This document shows, one piece after another, positions 8,223 to 17,326 of a stretch of 64,000 nt of DNA. A model generated the notes under the pieces. That model saw only the letters and a list, made by a program, of their open reading frames with translations, was not told where the DNA came from and searched no databases. The stretch spans positions 84,669 to 148,668 of the forward strand of contig CAZVZX010000009.1 in assembly GCA_964631235.1 (NCBI GenBank), in the 5' to 3' direction. The stretch is from JARKPK01 sp964631235 (GTDB taxonomy: Bacteria; Planctomycetota; Planctomycetia; Pirellulales; Thermoguttaceae). Made by a program: the position numbers and the translations under genes. The stretch's first letter is position 1. Each line of letters opens with the position of its first letter.

Positions 8223-9608
8223 ATGACGCGATCAATCTCCCTGATTCTCGTGGCGGTCGTTCTGGCTGTTGGCATTCGGGCCGAGGCGGCCGAGGTGCGT
8301 CGCACGCTTCAATATGCCCCGGCTCCGGTCGATAATCCGCTCAAGGGGCTTGTGCCTTATCAGGGCGACAAGCGCGACCGTTTTCCGCACAGCCTCGAGT
8401 TCAACTACCTGCCCTATTCGGCCTTGGTCAAGGGATACGACGAGTTCGACTGGCGTCCGTTGGAGAAGATGCTCGACGAAATCGCCGCTCGAGGCCATCA
8501 GGCCGTATTTCGCGTCTTCCTCGAATACCCGAAGAAACGCGGCGTGATTCCCGAGTTCCTCATTCGCGACGGGTTGAAGGTCCATCAATACGTCAACACC
8601 AACACGCAGCCGTTGCCCCCGGCCGAAGTGGAAACGCCGAACTACGAAGACAAGAACCTGCGGCGTTCGTTGAAGAACTTCATCGCCGCCTTGGGGAAGA
8701 AGTACGACGGCGATCCGCGGATCGGGTTCATTACCGCAGGCCTGCTCGGCACCTGGGGGGAATGGCATACCCATCCGCGAAGCGAGCTGTTCGCCAGCAA
8801 GACTGTTCAACAGGAAGTAATGGACGCTTACGAGGCGGCCTTCAAGGTTACGCCGGTGTTGCTCCGATACCCGGCCGGCGACAACGATCGATCGAAGGCG
8901 AAGAACGCGCATCGGCGGTTCGGCTATCACGACGACTCGTTCGCATGGGCGACCCTCGAAACCGGCAAAAAGGGCGACTCGTGGTTCTATATGAGTCTCT
9001 TGAAGGCCGCCGGGCCCGAGGCCGAAGCCAAGTGGAAAACGCAGCCGATCGGCGGCGAAATCCGCCCCGAGGCCTGGGGCGCGGTGTTCGACGAGCATCC
9101 GGCGGACAAACGCATCCAGAACTTCCGGCAGTGCGTCGAGGCGACCCATGTTACCTGGCTGATGGATAGCGGCATGTTCTCCAAAGGACAGAAGCCCGAA
9201 CGTATCGAACGGGCCAAAGAGGAAGTGCGGCGGATGGGCTACGAGCTCCACGCGCCGGCAGTGACCATCGGACCCATCGCCGATGGAACACTCAAGGTGA
9301 GCCTCGAAATCGAGAACCGCGGCGTCGCCCCGTTCTATTACGACTGGAAACCGGAATATGGGCTGCTCGCCGACGGCCGAGTGGTGAAAACCTTTGCCGG
9401 TTCCGGCCGGCTTACCGGATTGCTGCCGGGCGACCGCCCGCGCGTTTGGACCGACACACTCGAAATTCGCGGCATCAAGTCCGGCGCCTACACCCTCGCC
9501 GTGCGCGTGCCGAACCCATTGCCCACCGGCAAGCCGCTCGTCTTCGCCAATGCCACGGCCGATGCCGCGACCGGCTGGCTCGCGCTAGGCGAAGTGCAGA
9601 TTCAATGA
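8223..9608 (+). CDS. Secreted DUF4832-like protein
   Basis: 461 aa with a clear signal peptide (MTRSISLILVAVVLAVGIRA, cut near AEA). The body looks like a glycoside-hydrolase-type TIM barrel: NPLKGLVPYQG, a strand VFRVFLEYP, GFITAGLLGTWGEWHTHP (a typical substrate-site strand with E/W), HVTWLMDSG, followed by a C-terminal beta-sandwich (SLEIENRGVAPFYYDWKPEYGL...). This order matches what I know of DUF4832 proteins, which sit among secreted sugar-degrading proteins in planctomycetes and Bacteroidetes; no activity is established for them as far as I know. GTWGEWH contains the best candidate acidic residue. AGTAGG just before the ATG serves as ribosome site. It is followed by a repeat-rich gap, so probably monocistronic. 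Confidence 0.7.
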   Translation: MTRSISLILVAVVLAVGIRAEAAEVRRTLQYAPAPVDNPLKGLVPYQGDKRDRFPHSLEFNYLPYSALVKGYDEFDWRPLEKMLDEIAARGHQAVFRVFLEYPKKRGVIPEFLIRDGLKVHQYVNTNTQPLPPAEVETPNYEDKNLRRSLKNFIAALGKKYDGDPRIGFITAGLLGTWGEWHTHPRSELFASKTVQQEVMDAYEAAFKVTPVLLRYPAGDNDRSKAKNAHRRFGYHDDSFAWATLETGKKGDSWFYMSLLKAAGPEAEAKWKTQPIGGEIRPEAWGAVFDEHPADKRIQNFRQCVEATHVTWLMDSGMFSKGQKPERIERAKEEVRRMGYELHAPAVTIGPIADGTLKVSLEIENRGVAPFYYDWKPEYGLLADGRVVKTFAGSGRLTGLLPGDRPRVWTDTLEIRGIKSGAYTLAVRVPNPLPTGKPLVFANATADAATGWLALGEVQIQ

Positions 9609-9839
9609 ACATCACGATCAGCGATCACGGTCGGATCAGCCGCGGCGCGGAGCAGACAGCGACCGGCCGCGAAGGTAATCTGAACCGCGAAGGGACGCGA
9701 ATGGACGCGAAGGTGTTCTAAACCGCGAATGGACGCGAATGAACGCGAAGGTAATCTGAACCGCGAAGGGACGCGAATATTCGCCAAGGTGCGAGAAGAG
9801 AAGGTAGTTAAGAGAAGCGAATTGACGCGAGTCGTTTTG
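9609..9839. repeat. Intergenic tandem repeat (CGCGAA-type)
   Basis: A 35-nt sequence beginning CGCGAAGGTAATCTGAACCG occurs identically at 9668-9702 and 9744-9778, 76 nt apart, and the space between is built of related units (AACCGCGAA, GGACGCGAA, TGAACGCGAA). No gene is apparent. Confidence 0.75.
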
Positions 9840-10020
9840 ACCGCTGGTTGTGTCGAAACGTCGTCGGAGGGACGCGCTCTCTCGCATCCGCCCGTTGGCG
9901 CTTGGTCGCGTCCGTTCCGCCGATTCCCGACCACGACGGAGCGTGGCCCTTCTGAGCTTCAGACGGCTGATCAGATACGCATCTACCACCGTTGGTGGAT
10001 TTCAACGAGCTGTCAGCGCC
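9840..10020 (-). repeat. Dispersed repeat family C, copy 1
   Basis: Read on the minus strand the segment matches 26806-26962 on the plus strand over most of its length: CTCGTTGAAA at its left end, then GTCTGAAG, GGGCCACGCTCCGTCGTGG, CGGGAATCGGCG, a more variable CG-rich part and GCGTCCCTCCGACGACG. Its conceptual translation contains the EGHAPSWP-type peptide seen in planctomycete intergenic repeats. Non-coding in my view. Confidence 0.7.
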
Positions 10021-10034
10021 GTCGTATTAGAAAG

Positions 10035-10105
10035 CTACCCGGCCAGGACTCGAACCTGGAATGAGGGAACCAAAATCCCTAGTGTTACCATTACACCACC
10101 GGGTA
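10035..10105 (-). tRNA. tRNA-Gln(TTG)
   Basis: 71 nt. A TACCCGG/CCGGGTA acceptor stem, D-arm GTGTAATGGTAACAC, anticodon stem-loop AGGGA-TTTTGGT-TCCCT with anticodon TTG, and T-arm CCAGGTTCGAGTCCTGG are all visible; discriminator G. CCA is not encoded. Confidence 0.95.
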
Positions 10106-10361
10106 AAACCCCGTCCGCTCGCCCGAACTGGTGTGCCAGTTCGAGCTTGCCGCATTGGGCCCGAGACGAGTCGGCCGACGGCTCGCAATCACAATCGCAG
10201 ACGCCTCGGCCGACCTTGTCTAATCATCCTAAGCACTTCCCTTGGAATCCGCAAGAGGAACCAGCGGACCGGCGGCCCGAGTCGCGCAGCCGAGTTTTTG
10301 AGCTGTGATTCGAGAAGAGACAATGAGAGATGCCTTCCGGGGTATCTCTCATCGCCGATTC

Positions 10362-10679
10362 TCACGAGATTCGCCGGCCGCTGCCTCGGCCTCGGCGCTT
10401 TGCGTCATTCTTGGTGAGTCGATACACTACGACGTGTTCCGGCATCGACTTGATTGGCAGCAGCTCTTTCATGCGGTTGGGTGAATCGGGTCGGAACCAG
10501 AGGGTGCGGCCGTTGTCGTTGTGCCAATCGGCCTTTTCGAACGATTGGAGTTTTCGCTCCGATAGTTGTGCCCGACTGCGAAGTGCATTTGAAACATAGG
10601 GCGCGAAACACGGCGGGTCGGTTTGGCCGTGTCAATCGGTCGATGGGATTCGCTCGCCGCTGCGCGTTCCGGCGGGCAT
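10362..10679 (-). pseudogene. Coding-like frame with in-frame TGA, product unknown
   Basis: An ATG at 10677-10679 opens 15 codons, then TGA (10632-10634), then the same frame stays open for 90 codons (stop included) to TGA at 10362. The downstream part has no ATG, GTG or TTG before its middle, yet translates to plausible protein (LQSFEKADWHNDNGRTLWFR, MKELLPIKSMPEHVVVYRLT) with G/C-rich third positions. I read it as a decayed gene or one with a sequence error; a very short real ORF starting at the internal ATG (KELLPIKS...) is possible. No homology is recognised. Confidence 0.4.
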
Positions 10680-10745
10680 GGTGATCGGATCTTCGCAGCA
10701 ACGCGATTGTCCGCCGATGTGCTGCCCCAACGAAGGGAGGAGCTT

Positions 10746-11585
10746 ATGAAGTCCGCGATTGCCTCGGCGATCGGATTGGCTCTTGAGCCAGTCGCTTTAA
10801 TTTGGTCCGACGAAAAACCGTCCGAGGCGATGGAGTTTGCCCCGAACAAGTGGGGCTGCGTGCTTTTTTTGTTGGCAGCGGCAGCCAAAGGGAAGACGGC
10901 CGTTGTCGGGCGCGAGACCTTCGGCTGTTTCGGCGGCGGTGTGGGGTTGGGCTTCGGCAATCAATACGCGCATTTCCCCGGCGGCGAGGAGTGTTTTTGT
11001 CGGTTCCTTTCGTGCGGCAATGCCGGCGTCGAGCCGGGCGAAACGATCGGGCGCGGCATGGCGGCTGCCGGCGCGTCGGCCATGGCTGAAGACTTCTTGC
11101 TTGGCGAACGATACTTGAAAACGCCGGACCTCGTAAAGCATTTCATCGCTCGTTTGCCGATCATCGACATTCCCGCCCGATATATCGTAATCAAGCCGTT
11201 ATGCGATGTCTCAACGGACGACGACGTGCGGAGCATCACGTTCTTCGTCAATCCCGATCAGTTGGCTGCGCTGGTCGTGTTGGCCAATTACAGCAGCGCG
11301 CACAATGAGAATGTCGTCATTCCTTTCGCTGCCGGCTGTCAGAGCATCGGCATTTGCACGTTCGACGAGGGGCGTCGGGATGCGCCGCGGGCCGTGGTTG
11401 GGTTGGTGGATCTTTCGGCCCGAAAGAATCTGCGCCGGCAGTTGGGAAGCGAGGTATTCTCGTTTTCCGTCCCGCCAACGATGTTTCAACGCATGGAGGC
11501 CGACGTGCCCGGCAGCTTCCTCGAACGCGCAACATGGCGGAGCCTTCTGGAGCCGGCGGCGCGACCGCCCGACGCTCGGCCGTGA
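10746..11585 (+). CDS. DUF169 family protein
   Basis: 279 aa. The ATG at 10746 follows GAAGGGAGGAGC, a strong ribosome site. No signal peptide. Sequence features include LEPVALIWSDEKPSEAMEF near the N-terminus, a glycine/cysteine-rich stretch (GRETFGCFGGGVGLGF... CFCRFLSCGNAG), the long central pattern IIDIPARYIVIKPL, and VFFVNPDQLAALVVLANY / VVIPFAAGCQSIG. These match the layout of DUF169 (also called ArCR family) proteins, cytoplasmic proteins of unknown activity with conserved cysteines that are often found in anaerobes and near methyltransferases. No metal or cofactor can be assigned from sequence alone. It stands alone between the degraded frame upstream and the convergent FAD oxidoreductase gene; 81 nt separate the two ends. 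Confidence 0.75.
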   Translation: MKSAIASAIGLALEPVALIWSDEKPSEAMEFAPNKWGCVLFLLAAAAKGKTAVVGRETFGCFGGGVGLGFGNQYAHFPGGEECFCRFLSCGNAGVEPGETIGRGMAAAGASAMAEDFLLGERYLKTPDLVKHFIARLPIIDIPARYIVIKPLCDVSTDDDVRSITFFVNPDQLAALVVLANYSSAHNENVVIPFAAGCQSIGICTFDEGRRDAPRAVVGLVDLSARKNLRRQLGSEVFSFSVPPTMFQRMEADVPGSFLERATWRSLLEPAARPPDARP

Positions 11586-11666
11586 GCTTGTGATGCAGAG
11601 CACGTCTGATTCGCCCCGCGAGGAACGGCCGTTGCGTTTGGTTGGCGCTTGGCGTCGGACCGAAGG

Positions 11667-13163
11667 CTAACCTTGCCCGACCGAAGCGGCGCGGAGTTGT
11701 TCGCGTCGAGCGTGGATATCCGCCCAAGGAAGTTCGGAAGGCAAGCAGTTGCCCTTAGCCGCCAAGGCGGCCGCCACGCCGGCGGTTTCGCCCATCGGCA
11801 CGGCGTTGCCCGTAACCCGATAGCTGGAATGCGCGATGAAGTCGCCGCTGATGCATCGCCCGGCGGTGAGCAGGCCTTGCACGTCTTTGGCCACCAGGGC
11901 GCGATAGGGGATGTCGTAGTATTTTACGCGGAAGTCGGCCCGCTCGATCCCTTTCTCCTTATTCGGATCGGTGGCGTGAACATCAATGGGAAACGTCACG
12001 CGGCAGACGGCATCTTCGTGCTCTTTGCTTTGCCGCAGATCATCGATCGTCACTTCGTACAGGCCTTTAATGCGCCGGCCCTCGCGAACTCCGATGTGTT
12101 CGTTTGTGGCGACGATTTGCACGTTCGTCCACGGATCGCCGAGAGTGCGCAGGGATTCGATCAAACGGTGAACCTCGGCCCGCGAACGAAGAGTCGCCTC
12201 GGTAATGTCGGCCGCACTGAAGGCCGACACGCCGTACTCGTGATTGGCCATCATGCAGAACAGGCCGTCGCGAATGTAGAAGAGCGTCGGCTGCGCGTAC
12301 GAGGGCGTAACGCCCGCCCGCTGCATCTCTTCGTATAGCCGCATCTTGGGCCGCATTTCGCCCAAGGGTTCGGCCAAACCGCGGACGAATCGGGCGACCG
12401 CCTTCGGGTCGAGCCCGACAAGCATGGCGATCATGCTCATCGGCTGCGTTTGGCGGCTTCCCTGTCGGCCGACAGCGAAGGTGCAGCCCGCCTGGGCGGC
12501 CAGGTCGCCGTCGCCGGTGGCGTCGATGAACACCTTTGCTCGAAACGCCTCGCGGCCCGACTTCGAGTCGGCAACGATCGTCGTCAATCGGCCCTGCTCG
12601 CAATAGGCGGCGGAAACGCGCGTGTGCAACTGCACGCGGACGCCCGCTTCGGTGCAAAGCTGTTCGAGAATCCATTTCATCCGTTCGGGCATGTAGCCCA
12701 AGTCGCTGCCGTAGATGGTAGCCGCCTTGGAGTCGAGCAATCGCTGCCGCAGTTCGGCCATGAAGCCCGACTTGTTCTTCCAATCGAGAATCCAACTGAG
12801 CAGCCCGGCGGTCCACACGCCGCCCAAACAGCCGCGGACTTCGATCAGACGGGTCTTCGCCCCGCATCGCGCAGCCGCGATTGCCGCCGACACGCCGGCC
12901 GGCCCGGCCCCGCAGACGAGCACATCGCAGTCGTCCACCAGCGGCACCCGTCGCTCGGGCTCGACGAAGGTTCGTCCCAGCACGGCGGCGTCGTTCGGTG
13001 CGGGAGACGACTGCGGCGCAGCAACCGACGGCGTTTGTGCGGCCGCGGGTTTCGGTTCTGCCTCGGCACCGAAGACCCGACCGCCCGCGGCTGCGGCAGC
13101 CAGTGCGGCGGCGCCGGCCCCCATGAAGCTTCGACGTGTTGCCCGAGATTCTTCGTTCTTCAT
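11667..13163 (-). CDS. Tat-exported FAD-dependent oxidoreductase
   Basis: 498 aa, ATG at 13161-13163 after AAAGGG. The N-terminus has a twin-arginine signal (TRRSFMGAGAAALAAAAAGG), then a proline/alanine spacer, and a Rossmann FAD-binding motif DVLVCGAGPAGVSAAIAAA at about residues 80-100 followed by LIEVRGCLGGVWTAGLLSWI. FIDATGDGDLAAQAG (the second FAD contact) and the C-terminal GLLTAGRCISGDFIAHSSYRV complete the family pattern of the FAD-dependent oxidoreductase group (PF12831) common in planctomycetes. Substrate unknown; Tat export implies folding with FAD in the cytoplasm and action in the periplasm. Convergent with the DUF169 gene. Likely involved in oxidative processing of sugars or related compounds, by analogy with the Tat-exported Gfo/Idh proteins in the same window. 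Confidence 0.85.
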   Translation of the reverse strand: MKNEESRATRRSFMGAGAAALAAAAAGGRVFGAEAEPKPAAAQTPSVAAPQSSPAPNDAAVLGRTFVEPERRVPLVDDCDVLVCGAGPAGVSAAIAAARCGAKTRLIEVRGCLGGVWTAGLLSWILDWKNKSGFMAELRQRLLDSKAATIYGSDLGYMPERMKWILEQLCTEAGVRVQLHTRVSAAYCEQGRLTTIVADSKSGREAFRAKVFIDATGDGDLAAQAGCTFAVGRQGSRQTQPMSMIAMLVGLDPKAVARFVRGLAEPLGEMRPKMRLYEEMQRAGVTPSYAQPTLFYIRDGLFCMMANHEYGVSAFSAADITEATLRSRAEVHRLIESLRTLGDPWTNVQIVATNEHIGVREGRRIKGLYEVTIDDLRQSKEHEDAVCRVTFPIDVHATDPNKEKGIERADFRVKYYDIPYRALVAKDVQGLLTAGRCISGDFIAHSSYRVTGNAVPMGETAGVAAALAAKGNCLPSELPWADIHARREQLRAASVGQG

Positions 13164-13354
13164 CAGTCAACCCTTTGCGATCTGCGGGAGATGTCGCACT
13201 TGGTTCGAAAGCGGCCCCCAAAACGTCGTGCATCGCAGCGAGTGCGCAACGTCGGCCCACGGTGCCGACGATCGCAGGGCCATCATACGACCATGGGCCG
13301 AGGATTTCAAACGAATCGCCGGCGATGAGACAACGCCCTCGCAGAGAACGCGCA

Positions 13355-14434
13355 TCAATGCAGGATATTCAACGGGGGCAGGGTGGGTTCGCGTCGCTGT
13401 TTGGCGGCGAGATTTCGGACGAGCCGCAGCACGATCGCTTCGAGATAAGGCCGGGCGGTCGGATCGTCGAAGCTTCGGCCGATGCGTCCTTCGTCGGCCC
13501 ATTGGCGCAACTGCGGCACCAGCGGCAGTTCGCCCAAGAAGGGCACCTGCAATTCGGCCGCCGCGCGCCGCGCCCCGCCCGAGCCGAACAACTCGTGCCG
13601 GCTGTTGCAATTCGGGCAGAGGAAGAAGCTCATGTTTTCGACCATGCCGTGAACTTCGATGTTTACTTTGCGGAACATGCCCACGGCGCGCACGGCGTCG
13701 AGCAGCGCCACTTCCTGCGGCGTACAAACGACCACGGCCCCGCTGAGCGGCAATAATTGCGAAAGCGAAAGGGCAACGTCGCCCGTGCCCGGCGGCATGT
13801 CGATCACCAAGTAGTCGAGGTCGCCCCAAGCGGTGTCGCCGAGAAATTGGGCCAGATATTTGTGGAGCATCGGGCCGCGCCAGGCCACCGGTTCGCCCGG
13901 CGGGATGAGCAGGCCCATCGACATCACGCGCAATCCATCGACCACGATCGGCTGAATCCGGTCGCCCATCAGCACCGGCCGCTCCGAAGTGCCCAGCAGG
14001 TGCGGGATGCTCGGTCCATAGACATCGGCATCCATCAATCCGACGGCGCAGCCAGCCCGGGCAAGCCCATAGGCGAGATAGGCGGCCACCGAACTCTTTC
14101 CGACGCCGCCTTTGCCGGCCCCGACGGCCAGCACCGTTTTGGCCGTCAGCCCGATCTCGCCGAGCTTCTCGGGTTTGCGATCGTGGCGTTCGACGACGAC
14201 TTCGATGTTCCGATCGGGAAACTTGCCGCGAAGCAACGCGAGCAGCTCTTCGCGGGTTTCGTTCCACAGCGGCGCGCTATGGGTGGTCAGGCCGAGCGCG
14301 ACTTCAATGCGATCGCCATCGCAGACAAGCCGATGAACCTGCTCCATTTGAACGATGCTTCGCCCCGACTCGGGATCGGCAAAACCGGCAAGAACCTCGC
14401 GGACGATTTCTTCATTCAAAGGCGTTGCAGCCAT
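13355..14434 (-). CDS. mrp: Mrp/NBP35 family Fe-S cluster carrier ATPase
   Basis: 359 aa from the ATG at 14432-14434 (MAATPLNEE), which has GGAG 6 nt upstream; an ATG four codons earlier lacks such a site. N-terminal MIP18/DUF59 domain (about 1-95), then a deviant Walker A P-loop VGAGKGGVGKSS, LMDADVYGPSIPHLLG, the Walker B region LDYLVIDMPPGTGDV, and MSFFLCPNC with the CxxC that binds a bridging Fe-S cluster in the dimer. The length and order are those of bacterial ApbC/Mrp, which hold and transfer [4Fe-4S] clusters to apoproteins. Cytoplasmic. It lies between the FAD oxidoreductase gene and the small regulator-linked gene on the same strand, with about 190 and 160 nt gaps, so probably its own unit. 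Confidence 0.9.
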   Translation of the reverse strand: MAATPLNEEIVREVLAGFADPESGRSIVQMEQVHRLVCDGDRIEVALGLTTHSAPLWNETREELLALLRGKFPDRNIEVVVERHDRKPEKLGEIGLTAKTVLAVGAGKGGVGKSSVAAYLAYGLARAGCAVGLMDADVYGPSIPHLLGTSERPVLMGDRIQPIVVDGLRVMSMGLLIPPGEPVAWRGPMLHKYLAQFLGDTAWGDLDYLVIDMPPGTGDVALSLSQLLPLSGAVVVCTPQEVALLDAVRAVGMFRKVNIEVHGMVENMSFFLCPNCNSRHELFGSGGARRAAAELQVPFLGELPLVPQLRQWADEGRIGRSFDDPTARPYLEAIVLRLVRNLAAKQRREPTLPPLNILH

Positions 14435-14597
14435 AGAGCGCTCCATTGGTGCAATATTGACAGGGACGAATGTAGTTGAGGAAATCTCGGTTGAAACCGA
14501 ATTGTTGTCTTTTGTGAGAACACAGAAACGAAAACGAACGAGACTCTTGACATAGGCGGCGTCGATCTCGGAGGAAGTTGCACAATACTCATTCGCT

Positions 14598-15296
14598 TCA
14601 ATCAGCGGAAGACGGGCCGTCGGGCCGATCGGCAACGGTTCGACGCCGGCCCGAAGCCGCATCGTCCGGCAGCGCCCACGGCATCCGCGCGATCAGCCGC
14701 TTCCAGGGCGACAGGTTCAACACCGGCGAAAGCCGGGCATGGCGAATCCAAAGCCCACAGAGCGCGCCGGCCTGTCGCGGCGACCAACAGCAAGCGGTGG
14801 CACCGGCCCGGCGCAAGCCCCATTCGCGCGAGGCCCAACGACGCGAGCCGATCACGACGCAGCGCGCCCGCGGATAGTCGCGTTTCATCAGGCTCAGCAG
14901 ATCGAGTATTCGCTTCGCGTCGGCCTGGGTGTATTCCACGCACACGATGGCCGCTGGGTGTGCGCCAAGGGCATCGACCAGATCTGCCGCGAAGGCTGCT
15001 CGTCGCCAACGCAAAAGCGGGACCGTACTGTCTGCGAATGCGTCGAGCCAACTTTGGCGCAGAACGACTTCCCACAACGGATCGTCCACCTTCACCGCGA
15101 AACAGCCCGACGAGATCGGCCTTAGCAGCGAGTCTCCTTCGCCCAACGCGAACGACGCCCCGTCAAAAGCACGGTCATCCGATAGGCCGGCATCGATTCG
15201 AGCCGCTGCCTGACCAAGGGAATCGCACTCGATCGCCTCGGCCGGGCCGATTTCGTTCGTTTCGTCGGGCGGGCGGCGGGGTCGGCGATGGTTCAT
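14598..15296 (-). CDS. Hypothetical protein coupled to the NtrC-like regulator
   Basis: 232 aa. Its ATG (15294-15296) overlaps the TGA stop of the upstream regulator gene (15293-15295) in the ATGA configuration, so translation is coupled. No signal peptide. The middle (about residues 100-190) alternates strands and helices: AFAADLVDALGAHPAAIVCVEYTQADAKRILDLLSLMKRDYPRARCVVIGSRRWASREWG. That spacing and the RRAGATACCWSP ending resemble a receiver domain, but the acidic pocket, phospho-acceptor Asp and the Lys are not evident, so at most it is a degenerate receiver-like fold. Function unknown; its coupling suggests it modulates or interacts with the regulator. The N-terminal 60 residues and C-terminal 40 are polar and probably disordered. 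Confidence 0.65.
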   Translation of the reverse strand: MNHRRPRRPPDETNEIGPAEAIECDSLGQAAARIDAGLSDDRAFDGASFALGEGDSLLRPISSGCFAVKVDDPLWEVVLRQSWLDAFADSTVPLLRWRRAAFAADLVDALGAHPAAIVCVEYTQADAKRILDLLSLMKRDYPRARCVVIGSRRWASREWGLRRAGATACCWSPRQAGALCGLWIRHARLSPVLNLSPWKRLIARMPWALPDDAASGRRRTVADRPDGPSSAD

Positions 15297-17032
15297 GCCT
15301 CCGGCTCCGTCGGCGGTTCGGCTTCTTCGAAGATGGGCATTCCGTCGTCCTCGCCGACATCGGCGGTCGATGGTTCGCGGCCTTCGTCCGGCCCCGGCGC
15401 AACAGTTGACTGAGCTTCGCCGGATCGCATGGCCGATTGCGTCGGCCCGGGCGTCTGTTGATCGCGGCTCTCGTCGTCGAGCGGTCTCGGTCGTCGTCGC
15501 GCAGGCCTGCGCGCTTTGCCCGTCTCAGGCAGGTCGGCCTGCTCGGGGCCGCTCGCCGACGTTGGAGACGTTGCGACCGAGTCTTCCCCAGTCGAGGCGT
15601 TTGTGGGCGAGGTGCCTGTGGCGCCGGCGAGTTCGCTGGCATCGGCTAGACCCAACGCGATCATGCGTCGGTAAAGGCGGGGACGGCTGATTCCCAACAG
15701 GCGCGCCGTTGCGGCTCGATTCCTGCGCGTCAGTCGCAGTGCCCGCGAAATCAGTTCCTTCTCTGCTTGTCGAAGGAAGGCGTCGAGTCGGATGCGCGGC
15801 CATCGCGACCGTCGGCGGCGGGCGTCGAGCGTCCAAAAGATTCGTCGCGGCAGATCGGCGGGCACAACGATCGTTCCTTCGGCGCGCGCGTGCGCCTGAC
15901 GCACGAATTGTTCGAGTTCAGCGGCATCGCCGGGCCAGTGGTACTGGTCGAGTAAATCGAGCGCCTCGGGCGAAAACCGTTCGACTTGCTTCTGCCCGGC
16001 GGCGTTGCATCGTTCGAGGAAGAATTGAGCCAACAGCGGAATGTCTTCGCGCCGCTCGACCAGCGGAGGAATGGCGACGACGATCGCCGCAATGGTTGCC
16101 AGCAGCTCCGGCAGAATCAACTCTTTGAAGACACCGGCGGCATCGCGTCGCTCGACGGTGGCCATCACGCGCAGCGGGAATCTCGGCCCGCGAATCTCCT
16201 CCCAAACGCTTCGCTGCCATGGTTCGGAAAGAAGGTCGATTCGCAGAAGCAGCAAGGTGCTTCGGCCTGTTGCGCGACCGACGGCCGCGCCGGCGGCTAC
16301 GGCCCGAATGCTCGATCGGATCATCTCGTCGTCGAGCACGGCACAATCAACCGGCACCAGCGCGCCGGCTGCATCAGGCTCCGTGCCGAAGTGGGCCGCC
16401 GTGGCAATCTGTTCCAGCCGCGATCCCGGCGGTCCGACGAACAGCACATTGGCCCGCGATGCCTCGGCCGCCTCGACCTGCCGCACTACCCACCGCATGG
16501 CCGGACTGCGCGCGATCAGTTGTTCGATTCCGTGATGGAGAGCCGCCTCGCGCACGGCGCGTTGCACCCACAGATGCCATTGGGCGTCGTCGGGCTGAGA
16601 TTCCCAATCGATCGGCCGCAACGGCGAGTCGTTTTCTTCGGACGGTTCGGCGGCCTCGACGATCACGAGAATGCCCACCGGCCGAGTTTCGCGGCTGATC
16701 TTCTCATTGCTCAACCGCAACGGGAGAAAGGCCGCGCGGCGCGGCTGCGGCGAATCGCTCGGCAGGCAGATCAAGTCTTCGGTCGATTGGCCGCGTTCGG
16801 TGCGCGGCGGAGCGGCCAACGCGGCGGCAATGGCTTCGGGCCCCGCAGGCTCCATCGGCGTTTGATAGAGGCATGTCCGACCGAGCAGTTCGTTGAACGG
16901 CAAGCCGACCCAGGCCAAACATGCGTTGTTGGCAAACACGATTCGGCGTTGCTCGTCGAGCACATACACCGGTTCCGCGGCGTTCTGCAACACCCGAAGC
17001 AAACCAGATAGGGGAAGGCGGCGGTGCGGCAT
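15293..17032 (-). CDS. Degenerate NtrC-like regulator: PAS, AAA-like and Fis-type HTH
   Basis: 579 aa from the ATG at 17030-17032 (MPHRRLPLSGLLRVLQNA). A PAS domain occupies roughly residues 10-120 (PVYVLDEQRRIVFANNACLAWVG). A sigma-54-activator-like AAA region follows (about 195-420): LFVGPPGSRLEQIA is where Walker A should be, LVPVDCAVLDDEMI, LLLLRIDLLSEPWQ, then IPPLVERREDIPLLAQFFLERCN and LLDQYHWPGDAAELEQFVRQA, the sensor II/lid part. A Fis-type HTH closes the core (ALRLTRRNRAATARLLGISRPRLYRRM). The P-loop Lys and the GAFTGA sigma-54 contact loop are missing, so I infer no ATPase or sigma-54 activation; it may bind DNA and act through other means. The last 100 residues are acidic/proline-rich and likely disordered. 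Overlaps the next gene by 4 nt. Confidence 0.8.
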   Translation of the reverse strand: MPHRRLPLSGLLRVLQNAAEPVYVLDEQRRIVFANNACLAWVGLPFNELLGRTCLYQTPMEPAGPEAIAAALAAPPRTERGQSTEDLICLPSDSPQPRRAAFLPLRLSNEKISRETRPVGILVIVEAAEPSEENDSPLRPIDWESQPDDAQWHLWVQRAVREAALHHGIEQLIARSPAMRWVVRQVEAAEASRANVLFVGPPGSRLEQIATAAHFGTEPDAAGALVPVDCAVLDDEMIRSSIRAVAAGAAVGRATGRSTLLLLRIDLLSEPWQRSVWEEIRGPRFPLRVMATVERRDAAGVFKELILPELLATIAAIVVAIPPLVERREDIPLLAQFFLERCNAAGQKQVERFSPEALDLLDQYHWPGDAAELEQFVRQAHARAEGTIVVPADLPRRIFWTLDARRRRSRWPRIRLDAFLRQAEKELISRALRLTRRNRAATARLLGISRPRLYRRMIALGLADASELAGATGTSPTNASTGEDSVATSPTSASGPEQADLPETGKARRPARRRPRPLDDESRDQQTPGPTQSAMRSGEAQSTVAPGPDEGREPSTADVGEDDGMPIFEEAEPPTEPEA

Positions 17033-17326
17033 CTTCGCTTGCAACGGCAGAGGACAACGCCTCGGACGAAAACCCCGCAACGCAGGGCGTGAACCCGGCC
17101 TGCGTCATCGGGAAGGAAACGGCGGTCGAAGGGAATCGGGCGAAAAAAGCCAATCGCAGCCGATTACGGACAGGGAACGACCGATCCGCTTCACGCGCCC
17201 GAGGTTTCCGTTTCGGAGCGAGGGCCTCAGCCGCGATTGCTGACGCACCGGGCGGTTCCCCCCTTGCCGACATGCCCATGCACTGCGATCATACGCCGAA
17301 CGGCCCCCGGCGGCAATCCCGCCTCG

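Noticed and set aside
9668..9778. CRISPR array
   Set aside because: Only two exact 35-nt copies with related rather than unique sequence between them, and no cas genes nearby.
10632..10634. Selenocysteine recoding of the in-frame TGA
   Set aside because: No SECIS-like hairpin directly after the TGA was evident and no selenoprotein family matches the frame.
12067..13260. 397-codon minus-strand frame overlapping the FAD oxidoreductase
   Set aside because: Arg-rich shadow in a different frame; no domain and no start signal.
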